Source of the DNA: an uncultured Collinsella sp.
GTDB taxonomy: Bacteria > Actinomycetota > Coriobacteriia > Coriobacteriales > Coriobacteriaceae
Reading direction: 5' to 3'
Assembly (NCBI GenBank): GCA_902478825.1
Contig: CABSMK010000009.1
Span: 1-19,829, forward strand
Length of the DNA stretch: 19,829 bases
In this document: piece by piece, positions 1 through 7,063 of the stretch
Position numbering within the stretch: position 1 is the stretch's first letter
Layout of the letters: each line of letters starts with the position of its first letter
The notes under the pieces: generated by a model
What the model saw: the letters and a program-made list of their open reading frames with translations, nothing else
Databases searched by the model: none
What the model was told of the DNA's origin: nothing
Translations under genes and position numbers: made by a program

Positions 1-13
1 GTATAAGAGACAG
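1..13 (+). other. Residual Nextera/Tn5 mosaic-end adapter (artefact)
   Basis: The first 13 bases, GTATAAGAGACAG, are identical to the last 13 bases of the 19-bp Tn5 mosaic end used in Nextera libraries. The match sits exactly at the sequence edge, as expected for untrimmed adapter on a contig end. Genomic sequence therefore starts at about 14, and the upstream part of the first gene is missing. Confidence 0.9.
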
Positions 14-759
14 GCATGTACGGCCGCTTTAGCGAGGCCGCTGGCGAGTTGCCGTTTGAGCTGACGGCGAGCATCGCGGGCGTTATGCTCGTGCGCGCGG
101 TGCGTCCCGACTCCAGGGGCAGCAAATGGCTTGCCGCGCTCGGCATCCTCGTCAACGTTGGCCTGACCGGCTACGAGATCGTTTCGGCCCTGAGGGTTGG
201 CGGTAAACTCATTGCCGTTCAGCTGGTGCTGACGTTTGTGCTGGTCATCGCTGCCAACCTTATCGTCTATCGCCTCACGCGCACGACCGAGCCCGACGAG
301 CTCACGCGCTGGGCGTTGATGGTGCTTGCCGTGTGGGTCGCTCAGGCCATCATCCTCAACGTGATCGTCAAGCCGCTGTGGTCGCGCCCGCGCATGCGCG
401 TGATCGAGGTCACGCCGGGGCTCAATTTTCAGCCGTGGTGGGTGATCGGCAATCCCGACAAGTGGACCTATATCGCCGCCGGCGTAATCAAGGACGGCTT
501 TAAGTCGTTCGCGAGCGGGCACACCGCGCATGCGGCGATTGGCCTTATGCTCGCCGGGCTTCCCGCGGTGGCCTTTAAGGAAAAGCCCTCGCGCCGTCGG
601 GTGGTCTTTTGGACGGCGGCTGTGGTCGCGGCGCTCGTCGCCTTTGGCCGCATCGTGATCGGAGCGCATTTTTTGAGTGACGTGAGCTGCGGCTTTGCCC
701 TGGTGCTGGCGCTTGAGTGCCTTGCCGCGCGCATTGCCTATCCCAACGGCGTACAATAG
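14..759 (+). CDS. PAP2-superfamily membrane phosphatase, 5'-truncated
   Basis: Integral membrane phosphatase of the PAP2 family, which removes phosphate from lipid phosphates or undecaprenyl-type pyrophosphates at the membrane. Counting from the ATG at 16, all three family motifs are visible: K119-x4-R124-P125, S167-G168-H169 in SFASGHTAHA, and R212-x5-H218-x3-D222 in GRIVIGAHFLSD. Hydrophobic segments lie at about 42-60, 66-86, 100-118, 172-188 and 197-238. Motif 2 has Ala where most relatives have Pro (ASGH instead of PSGH). The frame is open back to the adapter junction, so the ATG at 16 is probably internal and the true N-terminus is lost. The exact substrate cannot be told. Confidence 0.85.
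752..757 (+). promoter_or_regulatory. Possible -10 box for the threonine aldolase gene
   Basis: TACAAT lies over the last codons of the PAP2 gene, in the context GCGTACAATAG. Very similar boxes occur before the YitT gene (GCTACAATC) and the dehydrogenase (GGCTACAATGG). It would give a leader of about 40 nt. No convincing -35 hexamer is visible at the right spacing. Confidence 0.35.
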
Positions 760-804
760 CTCCGTTTGAATCATCTGGCCGATACCCGGTAAGAGAGGAT
801 TGCC

Positions 805-1830
805 ATGCTCGCGTTTAACAACGACTATTCCCACGGCGCACATCCGGCAGTGCTGCAGGCGCTCGTCGACACCAACATGGAGCCGCAGCCCGGCTACGGT
901 ACCGATGCACACACCGAGCGTGCCAAGCAGCTTATCCGCGAGGCCTGTCAGGCCCCCGATGCCGACGTGTTTTTTCTGGTGGGCGGCACGCAGGCCAACG
1001 CGACGGTGATCGACATGCTGCTTGCGCCCTACGAGGGCGTCGTTGCCGCCGAGACCGGCCACGTCGCCGGGCACGAGGCGGGCGCTATCGAGTTTGGTGG
1101 TCACAAGGTGCTCACCATCCCCGGCTACGAGGGCAAGATGCACGTCGAGGATCTCGAAAACTATTTCCAGGTGTTCTACGAAAACGAGAGCCATGAGCAC
1201 ATGGTGTTCCCGGGCGCCGTGTACGTGAGTCTATCGACCGAGTACGGCACGCTGTATTCCAGGGCCGAGCTCGCGGCGATTCACGCGGTGTGCCAGAAGC
1301 GCGAGATTCCGCTATTTGTGGACGGCGCTCGCCTGGCCTATGCACTGGCGGCCGATGAGTGCGACATTACCCTGCCCGAGCTGGCGCAGCTGTGCGACGT
1401 GTTCTACATCGGCGGCACCAAGTGCGGCGCGCTCTGCGGCGAGGCTGTGGTGTTCTGCGGCATACGCGCCCCGGCACATCCCATTCCGCGTATTAAGCAG
1501 CATGGCGCACTGCTTGCCAAGGGCCGCCTGACGGGTGTGCAGTTCGAGGCTCTTTTTACCGATGGCCTGTATTTTGAGATTGGTCGCCAGGCGATTGAGA
1601 CCGCTCAGGCGCTGCGTCGCGTGCTGCATGAGCGTGGCTACCAGTTCTTCTTGGAGACGCCGACCAACCAGCAGTTCGTGATTCTGCCCAACGAGGACAT
1701 GGCCCGCATTCGCGAGCATGCCTCGATCGAGTACTGGGAAAAGTACGACGAGACCCACACAGTGGTGCGTTTTTGCACCAGCTGGGCCACGACGCAGGAG
1801 GACATCGACGCGCTGGCGGCTGTCCTGTAG
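805..1830 (+). CDS. ltaE: Low-specificity L-threonine aldolase / beta-eliminating lyase family
   Basis: A 341-aa PLP enzyme of the fold-type I threonine aldolase group, cytosolic, cleaving L-threonine or L-allo-threonine to glycine and acetaldehyde. The start is supported by AGAGAGGA ending 6 bases upstream. Visible hallmarks are the N-terminal FNNDYSHGAHP, the cofactor phosphate-binding loop GGTQANA (60-66), D173 in VDGARLAYA to contact the pyridine nitrogen, and the Schiff-base lysine K206 in YIGGTKCGALCGEA. Length is normal for the family. It is followed at once by an intrinsic terminator, so it is the last gene of its transcript. A related beta-eliminating lyase with another amino acid substrate cannot be excluded. 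Confidence 0.85.
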   Translation: MLAFNNDYSHGAHPAVLQALVDTNMEPQPGYGTDAHTERAKQLIREACQAPDADVFFLVGGTQANATVIDMLLAPYEGVVAAETGHVAGHEAGAIEFGGHKVLTIPGYEGKMHVEDLENYFQVFYENESHEHMVFPGAVYVSLSTEYGTLYSRAELAAIHAVCQKREIPLFVDGARLAYALAADECDITLPELAQLCDVFYIGGTKCGALCGEAVVFCGIRAPAHPIPRIKQHGALLAKGRLTGVQFEALFTDGLYFEIGRQAIETAQALRRVLHERGYQFFLETPTNQQFVILPNEDMARIREHASIEYWEKYDETHTVVRFCTSWATTQEDIDALAAVL

Positions 1831-1848
1831 CCTGATGTAATGACGAGG

Positions 1849-1892
1849 GGCCGCCTTGCGCTTGGGTTTGGCGCAGGGCGGCCTTTGCTTTT
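1849..1892 (+). terminator. Intrinsic terminator after threonine aldolase gene
   Basis: A 13-bp stem (GGCCGCCTTGCGC 1849-1861 with GCGCAGGGCGGCC 1871-1883, one G-U pair) and a 9-base loop are followed by TTTGCTTTT. The acetyltransferase reading frame stays open through the hairpin, which argues against using the upstream ATG at 1840. Confidence 0.85.
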
Positions 1893-1908
1893 GGGGGAGA
1901 AGGGTTGT

Positions 1909-2499
1909 ATGACCGAGATGTCCGAGCCGACGATTCGTCTGGCGACGCCCGATGATGCGCCGGCGTTGCTTGCCATCTATGAGCCGTATGTGCGCCAGAC
2001 GGCGATTACCTGCGAATACGAGGTGCCGAGCGTTGAGGAGTTCGCCGGACGCATCGAGCGTACGCTCAAGCGCTACCCGTATCTGGTGATGGAGCTGGAC
2101 GGGCGTCCGGTAGGCTATGCCTATGTGAGTCCGCTCAACAGCCGCGAGGCATACGACTGGTCGGTCGAGACATCGATCTACCTGGCGCGCGATGTGCGCC
2201 ACGGCGGGCTGGGTCGTATGCTGCACGACGCGCTCAAGCAATGCCTGATCGCGATGGGTATCACCAACATGTGCGCCCTCATCGCCGTGCCGCACGACAG
2301 GGACGACGAGTACCTGACGCACAACAGCCAGGATTTCCATGCCCATATGGGATATCGCCTGGTGGGTGCCTTCGACCGCTGCGCCCAAAAGTTCGGCCGC
2401 TGGTACGACATGTGCTGGATGGAGCTGGTCCTAGCCGAGCGCGTCCCTAACCAACCAAAACCAACCTGGTTCCCCGACCTCCCCAAACCTACCATTTAG
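1909..2499 (+). CDS. GNAT N-acetyltransferase, phosphinothricin acetyltransferase-like
   Basis: A 196-aa acetyl-CoA-dependent N-acetyltransferase of the GNAT fold. The start at 1909 is chosen because GGGGGAGAAGGG lies just upstream and the alternative ATG at 1840 would include the preceding terminator. The order of elements is typical of the Pat/Bar/YwnH branch: IRLATPDDAPALLAIYEPYV near the N-terminus, YAYVSPLNSREAYDWSVETSIYL (71-92), the acetyl-CoA loop RHGGLGRM (97-104), then LIAVPHDRDD and FHAHMGYRLVGAFDRCAQKFGRWYDMCWMEL. Members acetylate phosphinothricin, methionine sulfoximine or other amino-acid-like amines; the substrate here is unknown. The last 18 residues (Pro/Asn/Lys-rich) overlap a repeat-like stretch and may be an appended tail. 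Confidence 0.82.
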   Translation: MTEMSEPTIRLATPDDAPALLAIYEPYVRQTAITCEYEVPSVEEFAGRIERTLKRYPYLVMELDGRPVGYAYVSPLNSREAYDWSVETSIYLARDVRHGGLGRMLHDALKQCLIAMGITNMCALIAVPHDRDDEYLTHNSQDFHAHMGYRLVGAFDRCAQKFGRWYDMCWMELVLAERVPNQPKPTWFPDLPKPTI

Positions 2500-2509
2500 G
2501 GACAGGTTT
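2485..2509. repeat. Fragment of an intergenic GGGACAGGTT-type repeat
   Basis: AAACCT (2485-2490) and AGGTTT (2504-2509) are complementary, and GGGACAGGTT recurs as GGGGACAGGTT at 4668. The fragment spans the end of the acetyltransferase gene and most of the 21-bp gap to the convergent regulator gene. Confidence 0.45.
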
Positions 2510-2520
2510 ATTTTGGCGGG

Positions 2521-3243
2521 TTAGCCGATGGGCTCGGTGTATTTGGCGCGGTCGGTGCGTTGGATGCGCTTGGAGACGTGGAGCGGGCGGCCGTCGGTGT
2601 CGTAGACGTAGTCGGTGATCAGGATCAGCGCCTGCCCGCGCTCAACGTTGAGCAAAAACGCCTCGTTTTGCGAGGCGTAGCACACCTCAAAGGTCTTATG
2701 CCCCTGTGCCGGTGCGCGATGGAACTCTTGTCGCAGCGTGGCGTAGAGCGAACCGTTGATATCGCGATCGATGAGCGTCTCGAAGCTTGGCGGCAGGTAG
2801 GTGGTCTCCAGGCACAGCGGCGCGTCGTCCAGGTAGCGTAGGCGGACAAGTTTGACGAGCTTGCTGCCCACGGCGACATCGAAGAACTTGGCCGCATTGC
2901 CCGCGGCCTTGGCAAAGCCCGAGTCCACCGTGCGCGTGGTGGGCTTCATACCCTGACCCTGGACCTGTGTCGTGTAGCTCGAAAACACCAGGTTGTTCTC
3001 GTGGAGCGCCGGCGTGTCGGCCACAAAGGCGCCACGCCCGCGCTCGGTGCGCACCAGGCCCTCATCAACGAGCACCTTAAGGGCGTGGCGTACGGTGCTG
3101 CGCGACAGCCCCGATTCGTCCATGAGTTCCATCTCGGACGGCAGCTTGTCTCCGCGTGCGTAGGTGCCGGAGGCGATGCGGTCGCGCAGCATGCCCGCCA
3201 AGCGCTCGTATTGGGTCAGTCTCTTTTTAAATGAAGCGTTCAT
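2521..3243 (-). CDS. GntR-family transcriptional regulator with UTRA domain (regulator A)
   Basis: A 240-aa HutC-subfamily regulator. The N-terminal winged HTH (about 10-75) has the GntR signature: YERLAGMLRDRIASGTYARG, LPSEMELMDESGLSRSTVRHAL, then the wing GLVRTERGRGAFVA. The remainder (about 90-235) is a UTRA effector domain, which in this subfamily binds sugar phosphates or similar small metabolites. It is transcribed divergently from SIS deglycase A across a 205-bp region full of AACYTGTATGC repeats, the usual arrangement for a local repressor. It is clearly more diverged from regulators B and C than these are from each other. The effector is inferred to be a phosphorylated glycated amino acid. 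Confidence 0.9.
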   Translation of the reverse strand: MNASFKKRLTQYERLAGMLRDRIASGTYARGDKLPSEMELMDESGLSRSTVRHALKVLVDEGLVRTERGRGAFVADTPALHENNLVFSSYTTQVQGQGMKPTTRTVDSGFAKAAGNAAKFFDVAVGSKLVKLVRLRYLDDAPLCLETTYLPPSFETLIDRDINGSLYATLRQEFHRAPAQGHKTFEVCYASQNEAFLLNVERGQALILITDYVYDTDGRPLHVSKRIQRTDRAKYTEPIG

Positions 3244-3248
3244 GCGAT

Positions 3249-3410
3249 CAACCTGTATCTAACCTGTATGCGTATCTAATCAAGCATGTATTCAATACAA
3301 CAACAAAACCGCTGGTAGCAAGTTATCGAAAACCGCATCAGCAAAATTTTTAAGACAAATATAGCATACAACTAGTCGACATAACCAAAACATGTATGTA
3401 ACTTGTATGC
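3249..3410. promoter_or_regulatory. Divergent control region with repeated AACYTGTATGC operator-like motif
   Basis: Two tandem 11-mers, AACCTGTATCT (3250-3260) and AACCTGTATGC (3261-3271), lie just before regulator A. Near deglycase A are AACTTGTATGC (3400-3410) and an inverted GCATACAACT (3364-3373), forming GCATACAA/TTGTATGC arms. A perfect 13-bp palindrome TGTATTCAATACA lies between at 3287-3299. The region is AT-rich against GC-rich flanks. These are the best candidates for the binding sites of regulator A. A possible -10, TATAGC, is at 3360 on the plus strand, with no clear -35. Confidence 0.6.
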
Positions 3411-3448
3411 CATCGAGAGCATCAAACGAGAAGAAAGGCTGATGCACG

Positions 3449-4441
3449 ATGACTACTCAGGAACAGGTTAAGGATGTCGTCTCCCAGGTTTTGGCTGACA
3501 AGGCAGACAAGGGCGGCATCAAGCGCGTCGTGTGGATTGGCGCCGGCGGATCCAACGGCGGCAACTATCCTGCCCAGTACTTTATGGAGCACGAGGCCAC
3601 GCAGGTCGTGAGCTCCAGCTACACCAGCAATGAGTTCGTGCACGCCACGCCCGCCTATGTCAACGAGAACACCCTGGCCGTCGTCGTGTCCATGCGCGGC
3701 ACCAAGGAGACCATCGTCGCCGCCCAGGTCGCCAAGGACCACGGCGCCAGCACCGTCGCCATCTATGTCGACGAGTCCGGCCTCACCGAGGTCTGCGACT
3801 ACAAGATTCAGTATGACAGCCTGGCCGTCGACGAGTCTTGCATGGGCCGTACCAACTCCGCCGTCGTGACCATGATCGCCATGGAGCTTACGCAGCAGAC
3901 CGAGGGCTATGCCGAGTATGAGATCGCTATGGCCGCCTTCGACCTGGTTGACCCCATCTATCGCAAGGCCGTCGAGTACACCCGTCCGCTCGCCGCCAAG
4001 TGGGCCGAGCAAAACGCCGACAAGCCCTGCATCAACGTGATGGCTCAGGGTCCGCTCTTTGGTGCCGCCTACGTCTTTAGCATCTGCAACGTGCAGGAGA
4101 TGCTGCAGATCGACTCCTGCACCATCAACACCTGTGACTTCTTCCACGGCCCCTTCGAGATCCTGGACAAGCGCACCTCGCTGTTCCAGCTCATCAGCGT
4201 CGGCCGCAGCCGCTGCAACGACGAGCGCGGTATCCGCTTCGTCAACCAGTACGGTGGCGAGCGCGTCTATCAGCTCGACGCCAAGGAGCTCGGCCTCAAC
4301 GACATCAAGGACAGCGTGAGCGAGTACTTCAACCACCTGATCTTCGCCCCGATCCTCAACAATGTGTATATGCGCGCGCTCTCCGCCGTCACCCACAAGG
4401 ACTACATGACGCGCCGCTACATGTGGAAGCTTGATTATTAG
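3449..4441 (+). CDS. SIS-domain phosphosugar-amine deglycase, FrlB/GfrE/FraB-like (deglycase A)
   Basis: A 330-aa double-SIS protein of the fructoselysine/glucoselysine 6-phosphate deglycase group, which splits a 6-phospho-Amadori compound into hexose 6-phosphate and amino acid. Seen: GAGGSN (31-36), a second SIS half from about 190, E217 and H233 sixteen residues apart with HGPFE (233-237), and the C-terminal RRYMWKLDY typical of the group. As I recall, the E...H pair with this spacing is the acid/base pair shown in FraB. Odd: the phosphate loop that reads SxSGxT in relatives is SMRGTKET (81-88), and SGE before HGP is replaced by TCD (228-230). It starts 10 bases after GAAAGG and is divergent from regulator A. 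Substrate specificity is unknown. Confidence 0.8.
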   Translation: MTTQEQVKDVVSQVLADKADKGGIKRVVWIGAGGSNGGNYPAQYFMEHEATQVVSSSYTSNEFVHATPAYVNENTLAVVVSMRGTKETIVAAQVAKDHGASTVAIYVDESGLTEVCDYKIQYDSLAVDESCMGRTNSAVVTMIAMELTQQTEGYAEYEIAMAAFDLVDPIYRKAVEYTRPLAAKWAEQNADKPCINVMAQGPLFGAAYVFSICNVQEMLQIDSCTINTCDFFHGPFEILDKRTSLFQLISVGRSRCNDERGIRFVNQYGGERVYQLDAKELGLNDIKDSVSEYFNHLIFAPILNNVYMRALSAVTHKDYMTRRYMWKLDY

Positions 4442-4611
4442 TTACGGCGTTTTACCAAACGCCGTAACGGCTCGACGCTGCAAACCCACCTGAGCGGCAA
4501 TCTGCCTTTCAGCTTCAGCGGCATGACCAGAAGGTCAATGCCGCTTCGCTTCAAGGCACCTTGCTCGCTCAGGTGGGTTTTCGCTGGCGTTGCCAAAGCA
4601 TCGGCGTCGCC
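4441..4611 (+). repeat. Structured intergenic repeat, copy 1
   Basis: It starts at the last base of the deglycase A stop codon. Hairpin 1 is a perfect 12-bp stem (4441-4452 with 4457-4468, loop TACC). An outer 15-bp stem (4482-4496 with 4566-4580) encloses an inner hairpin (4517-4528 with 4533-4545, loop AGAA, one bulged base). Copy 2 at 12908 has the same layout, and its arms differ by compensatory base changes. No U-tract follows the stems, so it is not a plain terminator. Function unknown. Confidence 0.85.
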
Positions 4612-4624
4612 TTGGCCCAGATGC

Positions 4625-4724
4625 GGCACTTGGAGACGTTCGGCACTTGGGGACAGTCCTAGTCATTGGGGACAGGTTACTTTGCACCAAGTTGGCGCAT
4701 ATGAACCTGACCCCTTTGCACCAA
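4625..4724 (+). repeat. Tandem GGCACTTGGRGAC 17-mers and GGGGACAGGTT inverted repeat
   Basis: Two adjacent 17-mers, GGCACTTGGAGACGTTC (4625-4641) and GGCACTTGGGGACAGTC (4642-4658), are followed by CATTGGGGACAGGTT. GGGGACAGGTT (4668-4678) pairs with AACCTGACCCC (4704-4714) with one mismatch, and TTTGCACCAA occurs twice (4681, 4715). This resembles the small intergenic repeat family scattered in coriobacterial genomes. Confidence 0.6.
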
Positions 4725-4770
4725 TGGGTTGTAGCGGTAGAGCAGATTTTTCCGTTCGGCGATTTGTGTC

Positions 4771-4799
4771 TTGAAAAATGTATATAACGACTATAACGT
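4771..4799 (+). promoter_or_regulatory. Candidate promoter and CGTTATA-type operator for the DMT transporter
   Basis: TTGAAA (4771-4776) and TATAAC (4792-4797) are candidate -35 and -10 boxes, though the 15-base spacer is short. Overlapping them are GTATATAACG (4780-4789) and TATAACGT (4792-4799). The first is the exact reverse complement of CGTTATATAC at 12134 before regulator B. The second is the reverse complement of ACGTTATA found before the PTS operon at 6068. Confidence 0.5.
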
Positions 4800-4838
4800 A
4801 GTGTGAAACATATTGGAAACAATACCGAGGAGGCTGCG

Positions 4839-5921
4839 TTGAAGAAAAGCAATCTGGGCTATGTGCTGGTGCTGATTGCCGCGCTTATGTGGGGCACCAT
4901 CGGAATCTTTGTAAACGGCATCTCGGCCATGGGCGTTTCGTCCCAGAGCATGGCTGCCTTTCGCTTGTTGGTCGGAGCGCTTATCTTGGCGCCGGTCCTG
5001 ATGTTTATGGGCTGCCGTCCGGGTGAGGGGTCTACCGTGGCTCAGGGTCCGCTGGCCCTGTTCAAGGCAAGCCCTAAAGAGCTTGTTCCTTGTGCGCTTG
5101 TTGGCATCGTCGGTTTGGCCGCCGCCAACACCTGCTATTACGAGTGCATGGGCGAGGTGGGCATGTCCACGGCCTCGGTGCTGCTCTACACCTCGCCGGT
5201 GTTTGGCGTCATGCTCGGCCGCGTGCTTTATCGCGAGGACGTGACCCCCAACAAGCTCGTTGCCATTGTCTTTAACATCGTAGGCTGCGTGCTTGCAGTG
5301 ACCAATGGCGACCTTTCCGGTTTTCATTTTTCGGTTTGGGGCGTCACGTCGGGCGTGATTGCAGGCCTTTGTGGTGCGTCGCTCGCGGTGTTTAGCCGAA
5401 TAGCAACCAAGACGGTCCACCCGCTGGCTGTCACGTTTTGGGGCTTTGTTTTTGGCGGTGCGGTTATGGCAGCTATCGCGGCTCCGTGGCCGGATGTCGC
5501 CGCGGCAATGTCGCCACAGCTGCTGCTGCTGTTCCTTGGCTTTGGACTCATCCCCACAGCCGTTGCTTACATCTTATATATGCAGGGTCTGTCCATGGGG
5601 CTCGAGACATCGAAAGTTCCCGTCGTAATGTCTTTCGAGACGGTCGTCACCGTACTGGTGGGCATTGGTGTCTACGCCGAGCCCGCCGGCGCGATTAAAG
5701 TCCTGGGCATCGTGTTGGTGCTCGCGTCCATTCTGATTATGAACACCGGCTTCTCCAAGCTGCGCAACAGTGTGTTTGTCGGTCATGTCATTGAGAGCAT
5801 GACCTTTAAGCCCAACGCGTGGTGGACCGAAAAATCTCAGGACATGGATCTGTTTAAGGAACGCACCGGCATTGCGCTGGAACCCACCGTACAGGAAAGC
5901 CCCTGGTACTTCGTGCGATAG
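4839..5921 (+). CDS. EamA/DMT-family transporter
   Basis: A ten-helix drug/metabolite transporter with two EamA repeats (about 5-140 and 160-295). The first opens with YVLVLIAALMWGTIGIFVNGI. I place the start at the TTG at 4839, five bases after AGGAGG, giving 360 aa. The in-frame GTG at 4803 lies at the promoter/operator and has no ribosome site. Family members export amino acids, other metabolites or drugs, or import small solutes. Beside a deglycase locus, export of the freed amino acid is attractive but unproven. Odd: after the last helix (MNTGFSKL) there is a soluble tail of about 50 residues, rich in Trp, Lys and Glu, longer than usual. It has its own promoter and shares the CGTTATA motif with the PTS operon. 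Confidence 0.85.
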   Translation: MKKSNLGYVLVLIAALMWGTIGIFVNGISAMGVSSQSMAAFRLLVGALILAPVLMFMGCRPGEGSTVAQGPLALFKASPKELVPCALVGIVGLAAANTCYYECMGEVGMSTASVLLYTSPVFGVMLGRVLYREDVTPNKLVAIVFNIVGCVLAVTNGDLSGFHFSVWGVTSGVIAGLCGASLAVFSRIATKTVHPLAVTFWGFVFGGAVMAAIAAPWPDVAAAMSPQLLLLFLGFGLIPTAVAYILYMQGLSMGLETSKVPVVMSFETVVTVLVGIGVYAEPAGAIKVLGIVLVLASILIMNTGFSKLRNSVFVGHVIESMTFKPNAWWTEKSQDMDLFKERTGIALEPTVQESPWYFVR

Positions 5922-6067
5922 GGGATTGGCGAGGCGTCTGATCTGGGGTTATCCAGCCAGCGTCGATCTGCCCTGCACCAACGTTTCGAGTACGTTAAAC
6001 CCGTCAACGGTCGATTTTCACCCGCGAACGGTCTTTATACTAATTAGCAATATAAGCAACGTATAAG

Positions 6068-6087
6068 ACGTTATAATGACCATAACG
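6068..6087 (+). promoter_or_regulatory. -10 box overlapped by inverted-repeat operator before PTS operon
   Basis: TATAAT (6072-6077) is a consensus -10 lying inside the inverted repeat CGTTAT-N7-ATAACG (6069-6074, 6082-6087). The left arm extends to ACGTTATA, shared with the DMT gene and regulator B control regions. A repressor bound here would block polymerase. No good -35 is visible, so the promoter may depend on other contacts. The start codon is about 26 bases downstream, after AAGGAGGAGG. Confidence 0.6.
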
Positions 6088-6103
6088 AAAAGGAGGAGGC
6101 AAG

Positions 6104-7027
6104 ATGAATCAGATCATTCTCGCATCTCATGGCGGCCTGGCCGCAGGCGCCAAAGACACGCTCGAGATGGTTCTCGGCGACGTGTCGAACGTCCACGTCG
6201 TGTCGCTTGCTCGTGACGACAAGGAGCCCATCACCAATAAGGTGGACGCCATGATCGCCACGTTCAACGCGGACGACACCGTCTATGTGCTGACCGATAT
6301 GCTCGGCAGCTCGGTCAACAACAACATGGTCGAGCTTTCCAAGAACGGTACGCAGTTCACGGTTATCAGCGGTTTCAACATTCCGCTGGCACTGACGCTC
6401 GCTATGAGCCCCGCTCCCGTCAAGGGCGCCGAGCTCGCGGCCCTCATCAACGAGGCCCGCACTGGTCTGACCAACCCCAACGCACCGGTCGAGGCCGCCG
6501 CGGCTCCCGCCAAGAAGGCCAAGGCGTCCCGTCACAGCTCCGGTCCCGCCAAGATCGTCCTCGCACGTCTTGACTACCGTCTGCTGCACGGCCAGGTCGT
6601 CTTTACCTGGACCACCAAGGTTCAGGCCGAGCGCATCATCGTCGTCGACAACGCCGCCGCCAACGATGACATCAAGAAGGGCGCTCTTAAGCTGGCCAAG
6701 CCCCAGGGCGTGCGCCTGAACGTCTTCACCGTCGAGCGTGCCCTCGCCAAGATGGACAAGCTCAACACCCTCGGCGAGTGCGTCATGTTCGTCTTTGGCA
6801 ACACTGCCGAGATGCTGCAGTTCTGCCAGGGCTACAAGCTCGACGCCATCAACCTGGGCGCCACCGCCAACCACGACGGTGCCGATCAGGTCGGCGGCAA
6901 GGACAGCTCCGTCTTCCTCGACGCCAACCAGAAGGCCGACGTCAACCAACTGCTCGACATGGGCATCAAGCTCTACGTCCAGCAGACCCCTACGTATCAG
7001 AGCGTCGACATCGACGCCAAGCTGTAA
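6104..7027 (+). CDS. PTS mannose-family fused EIIA-EIIB component
   Basis: A 307-aa cytosolic phosphotransfer protein. Residues 1-122 form a man-type EIIA with the phosphorylated His in ILASHGGLA (H9) and the TDMLGSSVNN segment. Residues 123-149 are an Ala/Pro/Lys-rich flexible linker. From 150 on is a man-type EIIB with the active-site pattern ARLDYRLLHGQV (H162). Phosphate passes from HPr to H9, to H162 and then to the sugar. The fused layout matches E. coli ManX. A strong AAGGAGGAGG lies 6 bases before the ATG. It is the first gene of the cluster with IIC, IID and deglycase B. Context and the related Gfr system suggest glycated lysine or other glycated amino acids as substrate, but the sequence alone would also allow mannose or glucosamine. 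Confidence 0.93.
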   Translation: MNQIILASHGGLAAGAKDTLEMVLGDVSNVHVVSLARDDKEPITNKVDAMIATFNADDTVYVLTDMLGSSVNNNMVELSKNGTQFTVISGFNIPLALTLAMSPAPVKGAELAALINEARTGLTNPNAPVEAAAAPAKKAKASRHSSGPAKIVLARLDYRLLHGQVVFTWTTKVQAERIIVVDNAAANDDIKKGALKLAKPQGVRLNVFTVERALAKMDKLNTLGECVMFVFGNTAEMLQFCQGYKLDAINLGATANHDGADQVGGKDSSVFLDANQKADVNQLLDMGIKLYVQQTPTYQSVDIDAKL

Positions 7028-7063
7028 TCAACCAGGCTTTTGCCTGACTGAAAGGAGAAGGGT

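Noticed and set aside
1840..1908. Upstream ATG start for the acetyltransferase
   Set aside because: The extension would translate the terminator hairpin at 1849-1892 and has no ribosome site.
3250..3410. CRISPR-like array from the TGTAT repeats
   Set aside because: The repeats are 9-12 bases, irregularly spaced and partly inverted, and no cas genes are present. Operator sites explain them better.
3422..4396. Long minus-strand open frames opposite the deglycase genes (also 8806-9843 and 16041-17504)
   Set aside because: They are rich in Gly/Val/His/Asp from antisense reading of biased codons, have no ribosome sites, and lie over well-supported SIS genes.
4441..4468. Hairpin after deglycase A as an intrinsic terminator
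   Set aside because: The stem is perfect but is followed by GGCTCGACG, not a T-run, and it recurs as part of a larger structured repeat.
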